Below are positions 10,700-25,839 of a DNA stretch of 64,000 nucleotides, one piece after another. This stretch comes from Marsupella aquatica (taxonomy: Eukaryota; Marchantiophyta). Where the stretch lies: contig OZ316893.1 of assembly GCA_973895155.1 (NCBI GenBank), positions 20,646,001 to 20,710,000 on the forward strand, given 5' to 3'. Numbering within the stretch: the first letter of the stretch is position 1; each line of letters starts with the position of its first letter. The translations under genes and the position numbers were made by a program. The notes beneath the pieces were generated by a model that saw only the letters and a list, made by a program, of their open reading frames with translations, was not told the origin of the DNA and ran no database searches.

Positions 10700-13295
10700 T
10701 CACACAGCAGTGTTGGGGGAATTATTTTAAGAAGTTATGCAGTTTGCCTTCCGGTGCTTAAAACAGTAATTTGCATATCATCATACCCCCCAAAAACAAA
10801 AACAAAAAACAGAATATGCTCCATTTCGTGTGCAGACTACGGATTGCTGTGCTATGTCATACTCGGGAATATGCATTTGAATTCAAGAATTGTCGACGAA
10901 TGAGCAGCTCACCGTGGCCTGCTCCGCTAAGGAAGCTACATCCCTCACAAGTTGGCAAATGAAGGACACTGTGGCCTACTCGATCCAATGAGGATGGGTA
11001 CATCGACATGTCGGGAAATGAGGCTAGATTATTAACGCGCTAACACCTGTAAAATTCCCAGCGATCATCAAGAACGTGCCAGGTACTCGAATGCTTCAAA
11101 TTCGTCACCATGCAACAGACCTGATCACATTCTGGATAACGTTTTGATGAGAATATATGGCAAAATTAAAAAATTAATGAGAAGAAAGATACAAAGCAGC
11201 CAGAAAGTGAACCGAGGGGAATACTATTTAGCAGAAAAAGGAGGAACTACATTATTTTGCGTACTTGAATCTAGGGATGAGCAAAGGCTCTCGCCTGCTA
11301 GCTAGCTGGCCCCGGCCCCTGATCAGGGCTTACGTGACACGACGTACGTACAGTCCCAAACCAAAGCCTTCGGCTGAATTGTAGCAGTTTTGTCAGATGT
11401 CCATTTATATATTTTACTTGCACCGATCGATCGTCTATATATATATATTTCCCCGGCCTTGAGTTGTAATGAAACTCCTGACTCTAAGATTAAACTTTGG
11501 AAATTCGAAACAGTACATATCACCGCCATAATCGGGCGAGGAATAGTTTAGTTTGACAAATTGAGTAGTGCTGCGAAGGACTTCTATATGCTCTCCATTA
11601 ATTTAAGGAAACATGGCAGTTTCGCATTTTCATTTGCTGCATTAGAGCCCCCCCCCCGGCCCACCCACCAAAAGACAAAACTAGTTGGCAGTCTTGCAGC
11701 AAATGGGAGCTAGAGGGGGAGGATGCCGAAGGGAGTTCATTCCCGTAGAAAGAGGCCGCATACGCATCAAGGTTAGGATACTAGGAAACCCTCGTTTTTT
11801 AGTGTTCCAGGAAGTAGGAAGTGCAGGGTGGACAAGAGCATCGGATCTCATGAAGCGAAGTAGCACAGTAGATCTTCCCCATATATGAAGAGCGATCGAA
11901 GGCATTCTACCTTTTATACTGCCATATACATATCCTGTGGATCGGCCAGTTGCAAAGATAAAGAGATTTGCATGATAACTCAAGCCCCTCGGTGGTAATC
12001 TCTGCCTTGTGAGAAACTCATGATAGTGTTCCAGGAGCGCCGCGCGCTGTCACTATTTGTTCTACTGAAAACAAACGAACCACATTGCGATCTCGAGAGC
12101 CAACTGCTTGTCCGTTCGAGAATAAGACCCAAGCCATAACCTTGAACTTCCCTAGCTTGTACCTAACAATTCAAGCTGGCTACAACAAGATGTCCAGGAC
12201 TGGGGCTAGAAATTTCCAGCCCCCACCTTAATTGACATATATTAAGAAACGGGGGACAATGTAGTAGTATAAACAGAAACGTACTTAGCTTATACACCAT
12301 GATCAATTCTTGGGATATAATCTTCTTCACGTACGTTAAGTAGGACAGTGTATCGACTGTTCTCCCTGCGACGTACCCGGTGTATGGACAGATAACGTAC
12401 AGCAACAACATATTTCTTGTCTAAGCCTTCTTTACGGTCTGGAACCATATATGGCTGCTTCTTGACATGAGGGAGCCCTCACTTCGCTCCGGAACCATGG
12501 TGACCTATTTCTTGACATGCCGAAGCACTCGCTAGGTCAGGGCTATTATGGAATGCAATCTTGATTTCAATCCCTGGCAAATATTTGTGTAACTATTGGT
12601 CTAGGACTCACCAAAAATGGAACTATATATCAATTAATTAGAGTTCAGTATGTGTAAATGGATTGGGGGTCCATTGAGTTTCTTCGCCTGTCGACACTGT
12701 ACGGTCTGAAGCGGCTACATACATTTGGAAGGATCGTCTTGACTAACTGTCTTACATACTCTGATAGTAAAGGTGAGATGGTTATCTCCATTGCTTTGGT
12801 ATTCTCAAGTAAACCCTAAATCCCATCAGCTCGTTTCCAATTGCAACTCCTTGAGTTCATCAAAAGGAGGTTTCCAATTGCAAACTCATTCATCGAAAGT
12901 TTTAATAGAAGGTTGTGCTTTTATACCTATACCGTGTAGTCATTCAAATTTACAATGCCCCCAAAATGATAAAGATGCCTCCAAAATGTAACAAAAATAA
13001 AATAAAAAGAACATTTAATTAGCTTGAATGACAATGGACTACACAGTTTCCAAGCAAGAAGGGATACAACATGACAAAGGAAATGGATTCCAAAAAAGAA
13101 GTGATCCTACAGGACAAAGGAAATTAACTCTCTCAAAGCACTAGGGTCAAATTTAAATCATTGGATATTAACTTTCTTTTTTGAAAAAACTTAAAGTACA
13201 AATTAATAGAATATATTAAATACGTACTTATTTATTTAAAAATTAAAGAAAACAAAAAACATTTTTTTCTACATGATCCTGTTCTTATCATTTGG
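10700..13295. other. intergenic, no gene seen
   Basis: Only short, unconserved frames are present (for example 11685-11888). There is a C-rich run near 11649. A weak inverted match joins 12935-12960 and 13013-13050 (GTGTAGTC...ATTCAA), too short to name. Confidence 0.4.
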
Positions 13296-13302
13296 TTGCA
13301 GG

Positions 13303-14310
13303 TTTCGGACTCTATGATGTGGGTGGCCATTATCTCGCATCTAAAATTTTTGTGCAGTGCACACCAAGTTATTATCATCACCATAACAACTTTACACTAC
13401 CTTGACATGGCTTTGTTCTCAATGTTTTTCCTCACATTGACATCTTTATTTCATCATGACCATTTCTTCTCACCTCAACATTTTTTGGCATGCCACCGCA
13501 CCTACTTTATCCTTCTTTGATATGTTTTCCTCACCTTTCCATTTTTTCTCACATTGATATATTTATCTTATCACTAGTGACATGTTTTTGTTTAAGAGTA
13601 TAGACGACAATCGCAACGGCAAACCCATGAACCATCCAACGTACAAGAGTTGACATAGAGAGATACGTGGTTCACCTCCACATGAGGTTACGTCCACGGG
13701 AACACACACGAGCTTTATTACACTTAGGCCGACCGGCCATACCAAACATCCACAGCGCAAGCTCTCTCTATCTCTCAACTATCTCCATAACAATGAGCCT
13801 GAGTTCCCACTCTCCAAGCAAACATGGCTTGGTTATAGAGTGTGCACAACATGACTAACCTAACTAAGTAACAATGAGCCTGAGTTCCCACTCTCCAAGC
13901 AAACACCGCTTGGTTATAGAGTGTGCACAGCATGACTAACCTAACCAAGTCTGCGACTAAGGTTAGCCTTAACTACGGTACAGTCGTAACTCTAGACCTA
14001 AGAGTAAATCCTAACATTTTTTAATCCTCAACACTTTTTCTTTTTAGCCTCGATATTTTTTCTCACCCTGACATCTAAGTACATTTTCCTCACCAGTCCT
14101 TGACATTTGTATCTCACCACAATATCTTTCTTTCACTCTCTACATCTTTTACTCATCTTTACATCTTTTCTTTGATCATCTTGATGTCTCCTTCTTTAGC
14201 TCATCTACATATTTTTTCTCACCTTGACATTTATTTCTTTCATTGACACATCTTTTTCCAGCTCAATATTTTTTGTCCAATGCACTGGCATCATTAGGCT
14301 CTTCTAACCA
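13303..14310 (+). mobile_element. minisatellite-cored repeat element, copy 1
   Basis: The left end (GACTCTATGATG..., then TGTGCAGTGCACACCAAG) resembles the start of two other copies at 24.87 and 61.9 kb. The core is a degenerate ~20-bp minisatellite of the type CTCACCTTGACATCTTTTT. The right end (TTTTGTCCAATGCACTGGCAT, about 14270) matches the right end of the other copies. The copy is interrupted by an LTR at 13589-14016, so it is older than that insertion. No coding capacity is seen. Confidence 0.6.
13589..14016 (+). mobile_element. solo LTR, nested in the minisatellite element
   Basis: This is homologous to the LTRs at 39476-39818 and 57557-57905. It shares ATAGACGACAATCGCAACGG near the start, CAATGAGCCTGAGTTCC in the middle and a CCTAACA end. 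It carries an internal 81-bp tandem duplication (starts at 13791 and 13872), which explains its greater length. The 5' terminus is altered and the flanks are T-runs, so the target duplication cannot be read with confidence. Confidence 0.65.
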
Positions 14311-14530
14311 TAATTAACATAAAGAAAACCAAATAGGCTGAAATTGCCCCGCGCGAGCTGAAACCTAAATATGTGTAGCTCTTGAAATGGAACCCATGAC
14401 CAGGATGAACATCAATGCCCTATGTTTGGTTTGCTTTTGCACCTACTGCATGCCTAGATGAACACAAAACGGTCAATACCGGCTGCCTGTAGAGACTACC
14501 TCAGTCTCATCCCATCCAGGTCTATCCTGA

Positions 14531-14800
14531 CTGGTTGTTTTTATCCTCAAGAAAATATATAAAAACAATTAATGCTGAAGTACCAAAAAAACCAATGAGG
14601 GAGACATGGTCCCAATGGCAAAGCAACCCCCTGAGCAACCCATTAAAGGGAGGGAAAGGCAAGCAGAAAAGGTCCCAAGACACCCAAGAGGTCAAACAGG
14701 CCCAAGAATACCCCACAATAACTAAGGAGGAGGGGTGAGGAATTACCATGCAATTAAAGGAGCAAAGACATGGTAAAGAGAAATAAAGAGCTCTTACAAA
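14531..14800 (-). repeat. LINE-like 3' tail fragment
   Basis: The minus strand reads as a low-complexity tail with repeated phrases of the type TTGGGACCATGTCTCCCTC. Similar phrases occur at 39230-39450 and 60525-60640 on the plus strand. They resemble the non-coding 3' tail of plant retroelements. No reverse transcriptase is visible, so the family assignment is a guess. Confidence 0.3.
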
Positions 14801-14852
14801 ATGGTGCCCCATAGAGGACTAACAGAAAGCCAAGCTCTGCTCAGGTCCGTCC

Positions 14853-15030
14853 TTTAACAATGGTTCTTCCTTTAACAATCACGTAATCTCTACCAAGTTC
14901 ATGGGCATTTTAAAATTAATTTTTGTATTTGATAAATAGAGATTTAACAGTGGTTCATCCTTTAACAATCATGTAATCTCTACCAATTTCATGGGCATTT
15001 TTAAATTACTTTTTGTATTTGATAAATAGA
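14853..15030 (+). repeat. two-copy tandem repeat, period about 90 bp
   Basis: TTTAACAATGGTTC at 14853 and TTTAACAGTGGTTC at 14943 begin two near-identical units. Both contain AATCTCTACCAA and end at GATAAATAGAGAT. Confidence 0.7.
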
Positions 15031-15188
15031 GATCATGAATAACAGTTGTTCCAAACGCGTTTAGAGCTACGTGTGTACAGAACGCAATAGTAAAAAAGAA
15101 GCATTCATTTGGATCAGAAGCAAACAGTTATTGCTTTATCGATGGGAATAGAAATGTTCGGCAATCCGGCGGACAGCTTAAAGCACTG

Positions 15189-15405
15189 AGGACCATTTTG
15201 AGATCAGCAGTCCATTTCTCGCCTTTCCTAAGGCGATACCAGGACCATTACGCTTGTGAGATCAGCACCCATCGCTCGCCTTCCTAACTAAAGGCGATAC
15301 GAGGACCATTCTGAGATCAGCACCAGTTCTCGCTTTCCTTAAGGCGATACGATTCACAGTGAGCTGCACTTCTCGCCGTCCCTACGCGATCGATACGATT
15401 CGTAC
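15189..15405 (+). promoter_or_regulatory. four-copy repeat in the peroxidase 5' region
   Basis: Three clear units and one degenerate unit, each around 50-65 bp, carry GAGATCAGCACC, a TCGCC...AAGGCGATAC mini-palindrome and GGACCATT. They end 15-20 bases before the peroxidase start codon, so they lie in its 5' leader or core promoter. The internal TCGCCTTTCCTAAGGCGA stretch can form a small stem. A regulatory role is inferred from position only. Confidence 0.5.
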
Positions 15406-15418
15406 TGAGTTGCTAAGA

Positions 15419-18723
<3,305 letters not shown>

Positions 18724-21700
18724 CCTCATCATCAGCCCGTCCAGTACTCTAAAGTTTGCAGCCCCGACACCAAGTCCAGAGCTAGCCACAACTCCAGTAC
18801 GTTCCCATGATCGACAACTTCTCGTGTCCGGCTCCGGTTCCCCTGCAAAGTATGGAGACCATCAAGAGTATTCATACAACAGTCTTCTCCGTATCATATT
18901 GGCGCTGATTTAAGCCATCCAACCAGCCTAGTCCTCATGGCTTCCGCCCAACCCGGCGGGTTCCCTGGATCGGAGCCACCAATGCCACTTAATTCGGCAA
19001 TCATCGATCCCTCCTGGCCAACTGGAAATCCGGCCCATGTTGCTAACCGTCCGCGCATGGTTTCTGCCGCAAGCCCAGTGTTCCATGGTCGTGGAGTGAT
19101 CATCAAATGTGAAGGACTTGAATAGAGTTTAAGTGACCTTCTTTCATAGCTAGCTGCTTGACAAAACTACTCGCTCGCTAGGTCCATCCCTGATCCACAT
19201 GATGAGAGCAACGCCATGCTCATGCATTATTTTAGAAGGAGTCTAGTTCATTCAAAGTTAGAATGAATTAAGAGTAACTGCTCATATATAGGACATAGCT
19301 GGAAGACATGAGGAAGATTGATTGATTTATCGTCACAAGACATGAATAAAGTGTACAGACTACTCTGTCTCAACCTTGGTCCGTGTATACTATGTGGATT
19401 ACCCCTTCCAAGGGAATCGAATTCACAGACACTTTTAAGGGAGATGTCTTGACTCTCTCCAGATCGAACCATGTTCTCTGTTGCTCAGGAACCTTAGACA
19501 GATCTGCTTTGATTTTTTCGCTAGGGAACACTGCAAGTTATCAGAGCTAGTACAATGAAGGTCCAGAGCTAACAAACACCAAACCCAGAAGCATGTGCAA
19601 ATTAAAGGCAAAGAGCTTTGGATACTACCTAGTGCTTGGGGACACCATGCAACAACGCAATGTACACCTTTGGCGCGGTATTTTATATGTCGAGTGAGTG
19701 GTAGGGTAGAACAACTGAAGCTTATTAAAGGGGCCGACACACTTGGTTGGGTTTAAAAAATCAAAGTTCGAGCTGCTCTCGTTCTTGTATTTTGTGCTTG
19801 GGGGAAACAAAACCAAAAAACAAATCAGTGTGAGATAGTGGGTAAAACTTCTAAATGTGTTCTCTACACTATCAATGAAAAAAATCATTTGCACATGAGT
19901 GAACATGAGTGATAGTCGATAAACCTTGCATGTTTACTCTTGAAAATGCATGAGATTGTGGGACTAATTAAGGTGGTGGGCGAAGGGCCTTTAGAAGGAG
20001 GCTTCAGAGTTACTGGCTGGAGACTGGAGGGCTATGGTGGCATGTAGGCCAGCTAGATAGGTAAGGGCTAGCTGGAGGGCGGAGGGCTACGGGATGGAGG
20101 GGGGAGAGCAATGGATGGAGGGCGGAGGGCTATGGAATGGAGGGGTTATACAGTGCTATGGGATGGAGGCTGTAGGGCTATGCATGTCCTAGATGCAGGC
20201 AGGGTTGGTTAACCAATGCATGACAAATGGTAAGCATGGGGGAACAAGGGCGTCCCCCATAAAATTGCTTTAGACAATGGGCGCTAACTCTAACTAGCCC
20301 TAGGTTTCTGCCTATGGCAATTAGGTCGACTGACAAGTCTGAGATCGACCGAGGCTCTATAATTCGCACACCAATCTGGACTGAACAACTCTTGAACTTG
20401 AGACAACTGACGACAAGGGCCAAGGTTTCCGTTGCTCCCTTGATTAGAGTATAATTTAAGTTGCATGGCGATTCTAATGCATGTGTGTGTGCAAACCACT
20501 CGTGACTGAAAGTTCAGTCCATGGCTATTAGCTTTGGTGGAGCAATTAAGTATTGCTTTGTATGGGTCGCGAGCGGTGTGTGAGGGTATCTGAGGGCGAT
20601 AGCCGGATCGAGTTCTCTCTTAATTATTCAAGTATTTGTGATAGTGCTCAGGTCAAGCTTCGGGGAGAGAGGATCAAGCTTGGAAAGGGCATGGGAGGCC
20701 CATGACTGAAACTTAATTAACAAACTGCAAACACAAATAATCCAATTTAATGCGATTGTCAAAGTTCTGCTTCATTGGGACAATGTGGCACTTAATTCTG
20801 ATCTCGCACTACCCCAGATGAGCTCTCAGTACGTACTACATGCTCTCCACTAGCTAGAAAATCTCCAGAATGTGTTCCCTGTGCACTTACCAGGGGCTGC
20901 CAATTGTAACCCACATATGCCAAAATCCAAGCCAAATTAACCACTGCTGTAGGAGCATTACCTAAAATCTTCTTGGCCGCGCCTCCAACCTAAAAACCTC
21001 ACTAAATGCTAGTTAAATAATGCACGCGGCGCGCACACCCCAATATGATTGGGTATACCAAACCCTGATCGAGTCTGGATTGATGGGGACCAGACCTAAC
21101 GTGCACTTCCTGGACTGAATCCCTAAACACACAAAATTAGGCTATGTCCCCACTTCTACTCAGTCCCTCTCTTGTTTAAATACCCTCCCTCCCTCAGTAT
21201 ACCCTCTTTAGACAGAGTCCTCCCCCCTTGAGTCCTTCCCCCTTGAGTTGGATTGACAAACTGACAGGCTCAGATGAGCACTGGAGCTAGCAACCTAGGG
21301 GCATTCCTAGTCACGGTTTGTCCAACCAACATCCGAGCTACTAGTTATGCCCTCAATACCATCTGGTCTAGGTCTTCTAATCTATACACGCCCACCCCAC
21401 CTCCGTACCTCAATCTTGCCTAGCTATAACAGGAGATGTGTGTATGTAGATTGAGTACGTAAGTTTCTCGAATGGTCGTGATCGATCTGGCTCATGAGGT
21501 GGTGCTATGGAGTTTGTGTTCCCGGTATTTCAATTCATTTGTGAAAGTCTGCACATGCTACAATCATACTAAATTTTAAGCTATATTTATAGCCTTTAAA
21601 CACATGCTTGTCAACCGTCTCTGAACGTACAACCGTTTTCTGAGCTGTAACAGTCGCACAGAATCAATTCCTTCGATCAGTCGTCACAACAATTCAAGAG

Positions 21701-22290
21701 TAAAGTATTATGTCATTCTCCATGCATGGCATTTACCTTCCTCTATTATAAAATACAATCTTCCTACCTTCGAGGTTAGGAAAATATGTGAATTGACGTA
21801 ATTGTACTCACGGCATAATTGCCCGCTGTGTCGACTTTTTGTGATTCATATATCTGCCTATTCCACAACCTCAAGATTCATCAGTGTACAATGATTCCTA
21901 ACAGCTTCTCGGACGTATAGCTTCCGTTCCTTCCTACACTCTTCTGTCATTCGCCAGTGTCCACCCATGAGGCATGACAGTTTCCCTTCCTTAATTCATA
22001 AGCTCTTCAGTCATTTCTTCAATATAACATGATTGTGAAAAGGGACAGTACGCCTCGAGCACAGTCAGTACAAGATCTCTACTGTCTCTTGAGCTTTTAG
22101 GCAGGCGCGCTCGAGCCGAACAATATTTCCGCAGGCACAACGGGCTGCAATGTCAATCTGATCGACTACTGACATAGGATATGCATGCGATAAGGCACAA
22201 TGTTTAGTTAGGCCTCAACTCAGCAATCAGTAACACTTTTAGTTTGTCGTCATCGATCAGTAAGATATTAAAACAGCTTCAATTACCTAC
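18724..22290. other. intergenic, repeats only
   Basis: Just after the peroxidase stop, 18740-18870 still looks Pro-rich in another frame (CCAAGTCCAGAGCTAG...), suggesting that the tail was once longer or was truncated by a frameshift. A G-rich degenerate minisatellite (GATGGAGGGCGGAGGGCTATG) spans about 20040-20185. Two opposed short frames at 18894-19125 are not recognised. Nothing else is identifiable. Confidence 0.45.
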
Positions 22291-22298
22291 CACCTACA

Positions 22299-22335
22299 GT
22301 ATATAAGGAACCTTGCCCCCCATCATTTCTCCACT
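22299..22335 (+). promoter_or_regulatory. TATA box of the F-box/kelch gene
   Basis: The sequence TATATAAGG at about 22299-22307 is followed 25-35 bp later by a pyrimidine-rich stretch (22328-22360, repeated CTCTC). This is a typical plant core promoter and start-site arrangement. It gives a 5' leader of about 240 nt to the ATG at 22576. Confidence 0.55.
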
Positions 22336-22575
22336 CTCGCTGCGCTCTCTCTCGCTCTCCGGTAGCATACTCAGGACCGCGTTGCTTCAGTCATTCGATC
22401 TTCTCCTTGTTTGTTTATATCATTGAAAGTTAGTTCCCGTCCTACAGACATTATCCCCCTCAAGGACTTCATTTTTATCTAACCTTTTTTGGCAAACAAT
22501 CGACATAGGAGGTCCATCTTGATCCGTCTTCGATAAGCAACTTGCAAGTTTCATTCCTTGAATTGTGTATTCGTT

Positions 22576-23688
22576 ATGGAATCTAAAGATGTCTTTTCAT
22601 TGCTGGACGAACTTCTTCCCGGTCTTCCAAATGATGTGAGCTTGAGCCACATTGCGGCAAAGTTGCCGTGGGAAATGTTTTCAGTTTTATCTGCAGTAAG
22701 TACTGGTTGGCAAAAGGCAATTCGAAGTGGATTGGTATATGATACCAGAGTTCGGTCACAGTCAACGGAGACACTAGTTATTATTCCTCACCACCAGGAT
22801 CAAGGGGAGAACTGCGTTTGTCTCTATTCCCCCATAGAGAAGACTTTCTGTGACCTTCTTCCGATCCCAGATTTCGAAACTGGACTACCAGGGTCGTGGC
22901 AAATCATTCCATTGGACGGAAAAATATATGCCGTGGGAGGACCTCGTGGACTTTCCGGCTGCAAGGTGACTCGCGGCAAAAGTTTCTATATGCTAGATCT
23001 GCGGGCTGGACAGAGGGAGTGGAAAAAGCTTGCAAATATGCTAGAAGGCAGACAATCCTTTGGATGTGGTGTGATAAGTGGCAAGATTTATGTGTTTGGG
23101 GGCATTTCTGACGAAGGAATGCCTACATCTTCATCAGAGATGTACGATCCCAAGTACAATACGTGGTCCCCAATAAAGGCCATGATTTATGGACAAGTTT
23201 TCAATGAGGTTTTTGAAATGGGAGAGGAGCTTCTATTGCATGGCGGAATTGGAGAAAGACCTTTCTCCTCTTGGCAGATATATCATCCGGCTACCGATAC
23301 TTGGCGAGGTGTACAGCGACCTACTGACATAGAAATTGGAAGTGTGTTCACCTTCCAAGGGAATCTCTATTCCTTGAGTGTCCGTGGCGTCCATGTTTAT
23401 GACATATACACCAATTCATGGAGACAACAACATTCAATGTCCTGGGTTGGCCTTGGAGAGCATCACTATATGGATGTGGAGGCAAATATTACCGTTCATG
23501 CAAATAATGAGCTTGTAGTAGCAGTAGAGTCGACTACTAACGCAATTTCCTACCGATCAAGCATCATTCAAAGCAAAGGGTTTAGCAGTGAGAAAGAAGA
23601 GATTCTGTGGGAGGAGGTGCCATACGCAGGAGATTTCTTTGACAGGCTAAGCCCTTTCCAACCATTTATGGGTACTCTTCAGCTATGA
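22576..23688 (+). CDS. F-box/kelch-repeat protein
   Basis: The single exon of 370 aa starts at the first ATG, giving MESKDVFSLL. Residues ~15-55 (LLPGLPNDVSLSHIAAKLPW...LSAVSTGWQKAI) are an F-box, which binds SKP1 in an SCF ubiquitin ligase. Kelch repeats follow, seen as GKIYAVGG, GKIYVFGG, the EMYDPKYNTWSPI phrase and LLLHGG with YHPATDTW, forming a substrate-binding propeller. The length and intronless structure are usual for plant F-box/kelch proteins. The substrate cannot be told. The frame is clean and no damage is visible. Confidence 0.9.
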   Translation: MESKDVFSLLDELLPGLPNDVSLSHIAAKLPWEMFSVLSAVSTGWQKAIRSGLVYDTRVRSQSTETLVIIPHHQDQGENCVCLYSPIEKTFCDLLPIPDFETGLPGSWQIIPLDGKIYAVGGPRGLSGCKVTRGKSFYMLDLRAGQREWKKLANMLEGRQSFGCGVISGKIYVFGGISDEGMPTSSSEMYDPKYNTWSPIKAMIYGQVFNEVFEMGEELLLHGGIGERPFSSWQIYHPATDTWRGVQRPTDIEIGSVFTFQGNLYSLSVRGVHVYDIYTNSWRQQHSMSWVGLGEHHYMDVEANITVHANNELVVAVESTTNAISYRSSIIQSKGFSSEKEEILWEEVPYAGDFFDRLSPFQPFMGTLQL

Positions 23689-23870
23689 CGTCTGGATATG
23701 GTGCATACTGCAAACCTAACGTTAATATCCTAGCAGGCCATCTTGTTGGCATTTAACCCTGTAGCTAGCCTTATCATCTACGAGAGTCAAACAATATAGG
23801 TCATTAGGGGTACTAATTGCCAGCCCCTGTATTATGGGCGTTTAGGTCCACTAGTGCGGTACATGAGTGC

Positions 23871-23872
<2 letters not shown>

Positions 23873-23919
<47 letters not shown>
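23873..23919. repeat. (AT)n microsatellite, about 23 units
   Basis: There is an uninterrupted AT dinucleotide run about 190 bp downstream of the F-box/kelch stop codon. It is likely to be length-variable. Confidence 0.95.
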
Positions 23920-23923
<4 letters not shown>

Positions 23924-24860
23924 GCCTGTCACTATGTACATGTATGTTCATTTCGAAACATTGAATTTGTGCCATTTTACTTATGTTATATATTCGAGCA
24001 GTTCAAGTACATGGCTTTTATGACAATTACAGCAAATTGAGTTTGGTTTTTTCTACGTCTAAGAACTTCACCAAGTACTTTTCTCTAAAGTGAAAGTATT
24101 TGTAAAAGTCATATTTGCTAGTGGGTCAATGAATTCTTTAAAACGTTGGATTCTGCTCCACAACTACTGGAATGGATACATATATATAGGAGCCAATCTA
24201 CAACCATAATACACTAATCCTGCCAAAAGTTGTCAATAGTCTATTTACAAAATGAGATTTGGTGGGAACACTTGCTTACCATTGGATTTATGTTATAATT
24301 AATTTATTCTCACCTTTGATCAGGTACAAATGAGTGTAACCAAACAAACAAGACAATAAAGTAGCTAGGTGCTACCTAAGTGTTAATAATTGGGAGTGAA
24401 CACCTAGCTAATACAAGTTAAAGAAGAGCATAGTTTTTTTGTCACATATGAATATTCAATAGTGTACTCAATCATTACATGCTACAACATTTGTATTATT
24501 GGAAGGAAGTAGATGTATAATTAGTAATACTCTCCAAATGGGTGATCTATAATTTTGAACAATATATTTATAAGTGGGAAGAGAATTTGTGCAGTTTTGT
24601 TTTCTCTTCTTTCTCAAAAAACTAAAAATTGATTTTCATTTTAAATGTATCTTTGAGGTAATGAAAGGGGGTAGGAGCGTCTCCCATATAATACCCTATC
24701 CCACCAAAACAATAAGATAGTTTTTTTCCAAACTCATAAAAAATGGGAATAGATCTTAGACCTTTATCAAAACGTTGTTATTCTACACCATCAGATTTAA
24801 TGGGAATTGAATGTAATAAAATATAGAAAATTCTTATTTCTCTAAAAAGCATTTCCTCTC
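23920..24860. other. AT-rich intergenic, nothing recognised
   Basis: There are no convincing open frames, tandem repeats or inverted repeats. The sequence is AT-rich and may be decayed transposon DNA. Confidence 0.4.
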
Positions 24861-24862
24861 AC

Positions 24863-25835
24863 TTGGTTAGACTCTATGATGCGACGTTGATCTCTATCTC
24901 ATGTTTCCAGTTAATTTTTATGTGCAACACGAGTTACAGAACACTACCACAACAACTGTATGGCCAGGATAGTGCACAACATACCTCAACAACTACATGG
25001 CAAAGCTCTTTTATATGCCTCACATTAGCATCTTTTCTCACCTTCACACATTTTTCTAATTTGTACATATTTATTGCTCTTTAACATCTTTCTCTTGCCT
25101 TGACATATTTTTCTCATTTTGCCATCTTTTTCTCACATTCACATCTTTACCTCACCATGGCATTTTTCCTCACTTGATATCTGTTCTCCCCTCAACATCT
25201 TTTTCTTTCCTCAAGATCTTTTCTCGCCTTGACATTTTTTCCTCACTTCAACATTTTTTTTATATCGCCATATTTTTCTCACCTTGACATTTTTATCTCA
25301 CCCCAACATCTTTCACTCACCCTGGACATTTGTTTCTCTTCTCAACATCTTTTTCTCACCTCAACTTTTTTTTCTCACCTCAACGTCTTTTTCTCTCATA
25401 ACCATCTTTTTTCATCTTGATACCCTTTCCTCACCTCAACATCTTTTTCTCACCTTGATATCTTATCTTTTTCTTATATAATTGCCATAATTTTCTCACC
25501 TTGACATCTTTATCTCCCCATGATATCTTTCCCTCTGTCACCCACGTGCGCCATTTCTTTTCTCTCGGACTCAACATCTTTACATATTTTCCTCACCTTG
25601 CCATCGTTTCTCTCCCCAACATCTCTTTCTCACCTCAATTTCTTTTTCTCACCTTGACATATTTTTCTCTCATTGACAACTTTTTACATCTTTTTCTCTC
25701 CTCAACATCTTTTTCCTCGCCTCAACTTCTTTTTCTCAATTGGCATCTTTTTCTCTCATCAATTTTTTTTCATCTCTACATCTTTTTCCTTGCCTCAACA
25801 TATTTTGTGCAACGCACTGGCATTGGGCTAGCTAG
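24863..25835 (+). mobile_element. minisatellite-cored repeat element, copy 2
   Basis: The left end (GACTCTATGATGCGACG, then TATGTGCAACACGAG) is followed from about 25020 by ~40 degenerate units of the type CTCACCTCAACATCTTTTT. The right end reads TTTTGTGCAACGCACTGGCAT (about 25803). Start, core and end match the copies at 13.3 and 60.6-61.9 kb. Long T-rich frames through the core are a by-product of the repeat and not genes. Confidence 0.7.
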
Positions 25836-25839
25836 TCTA

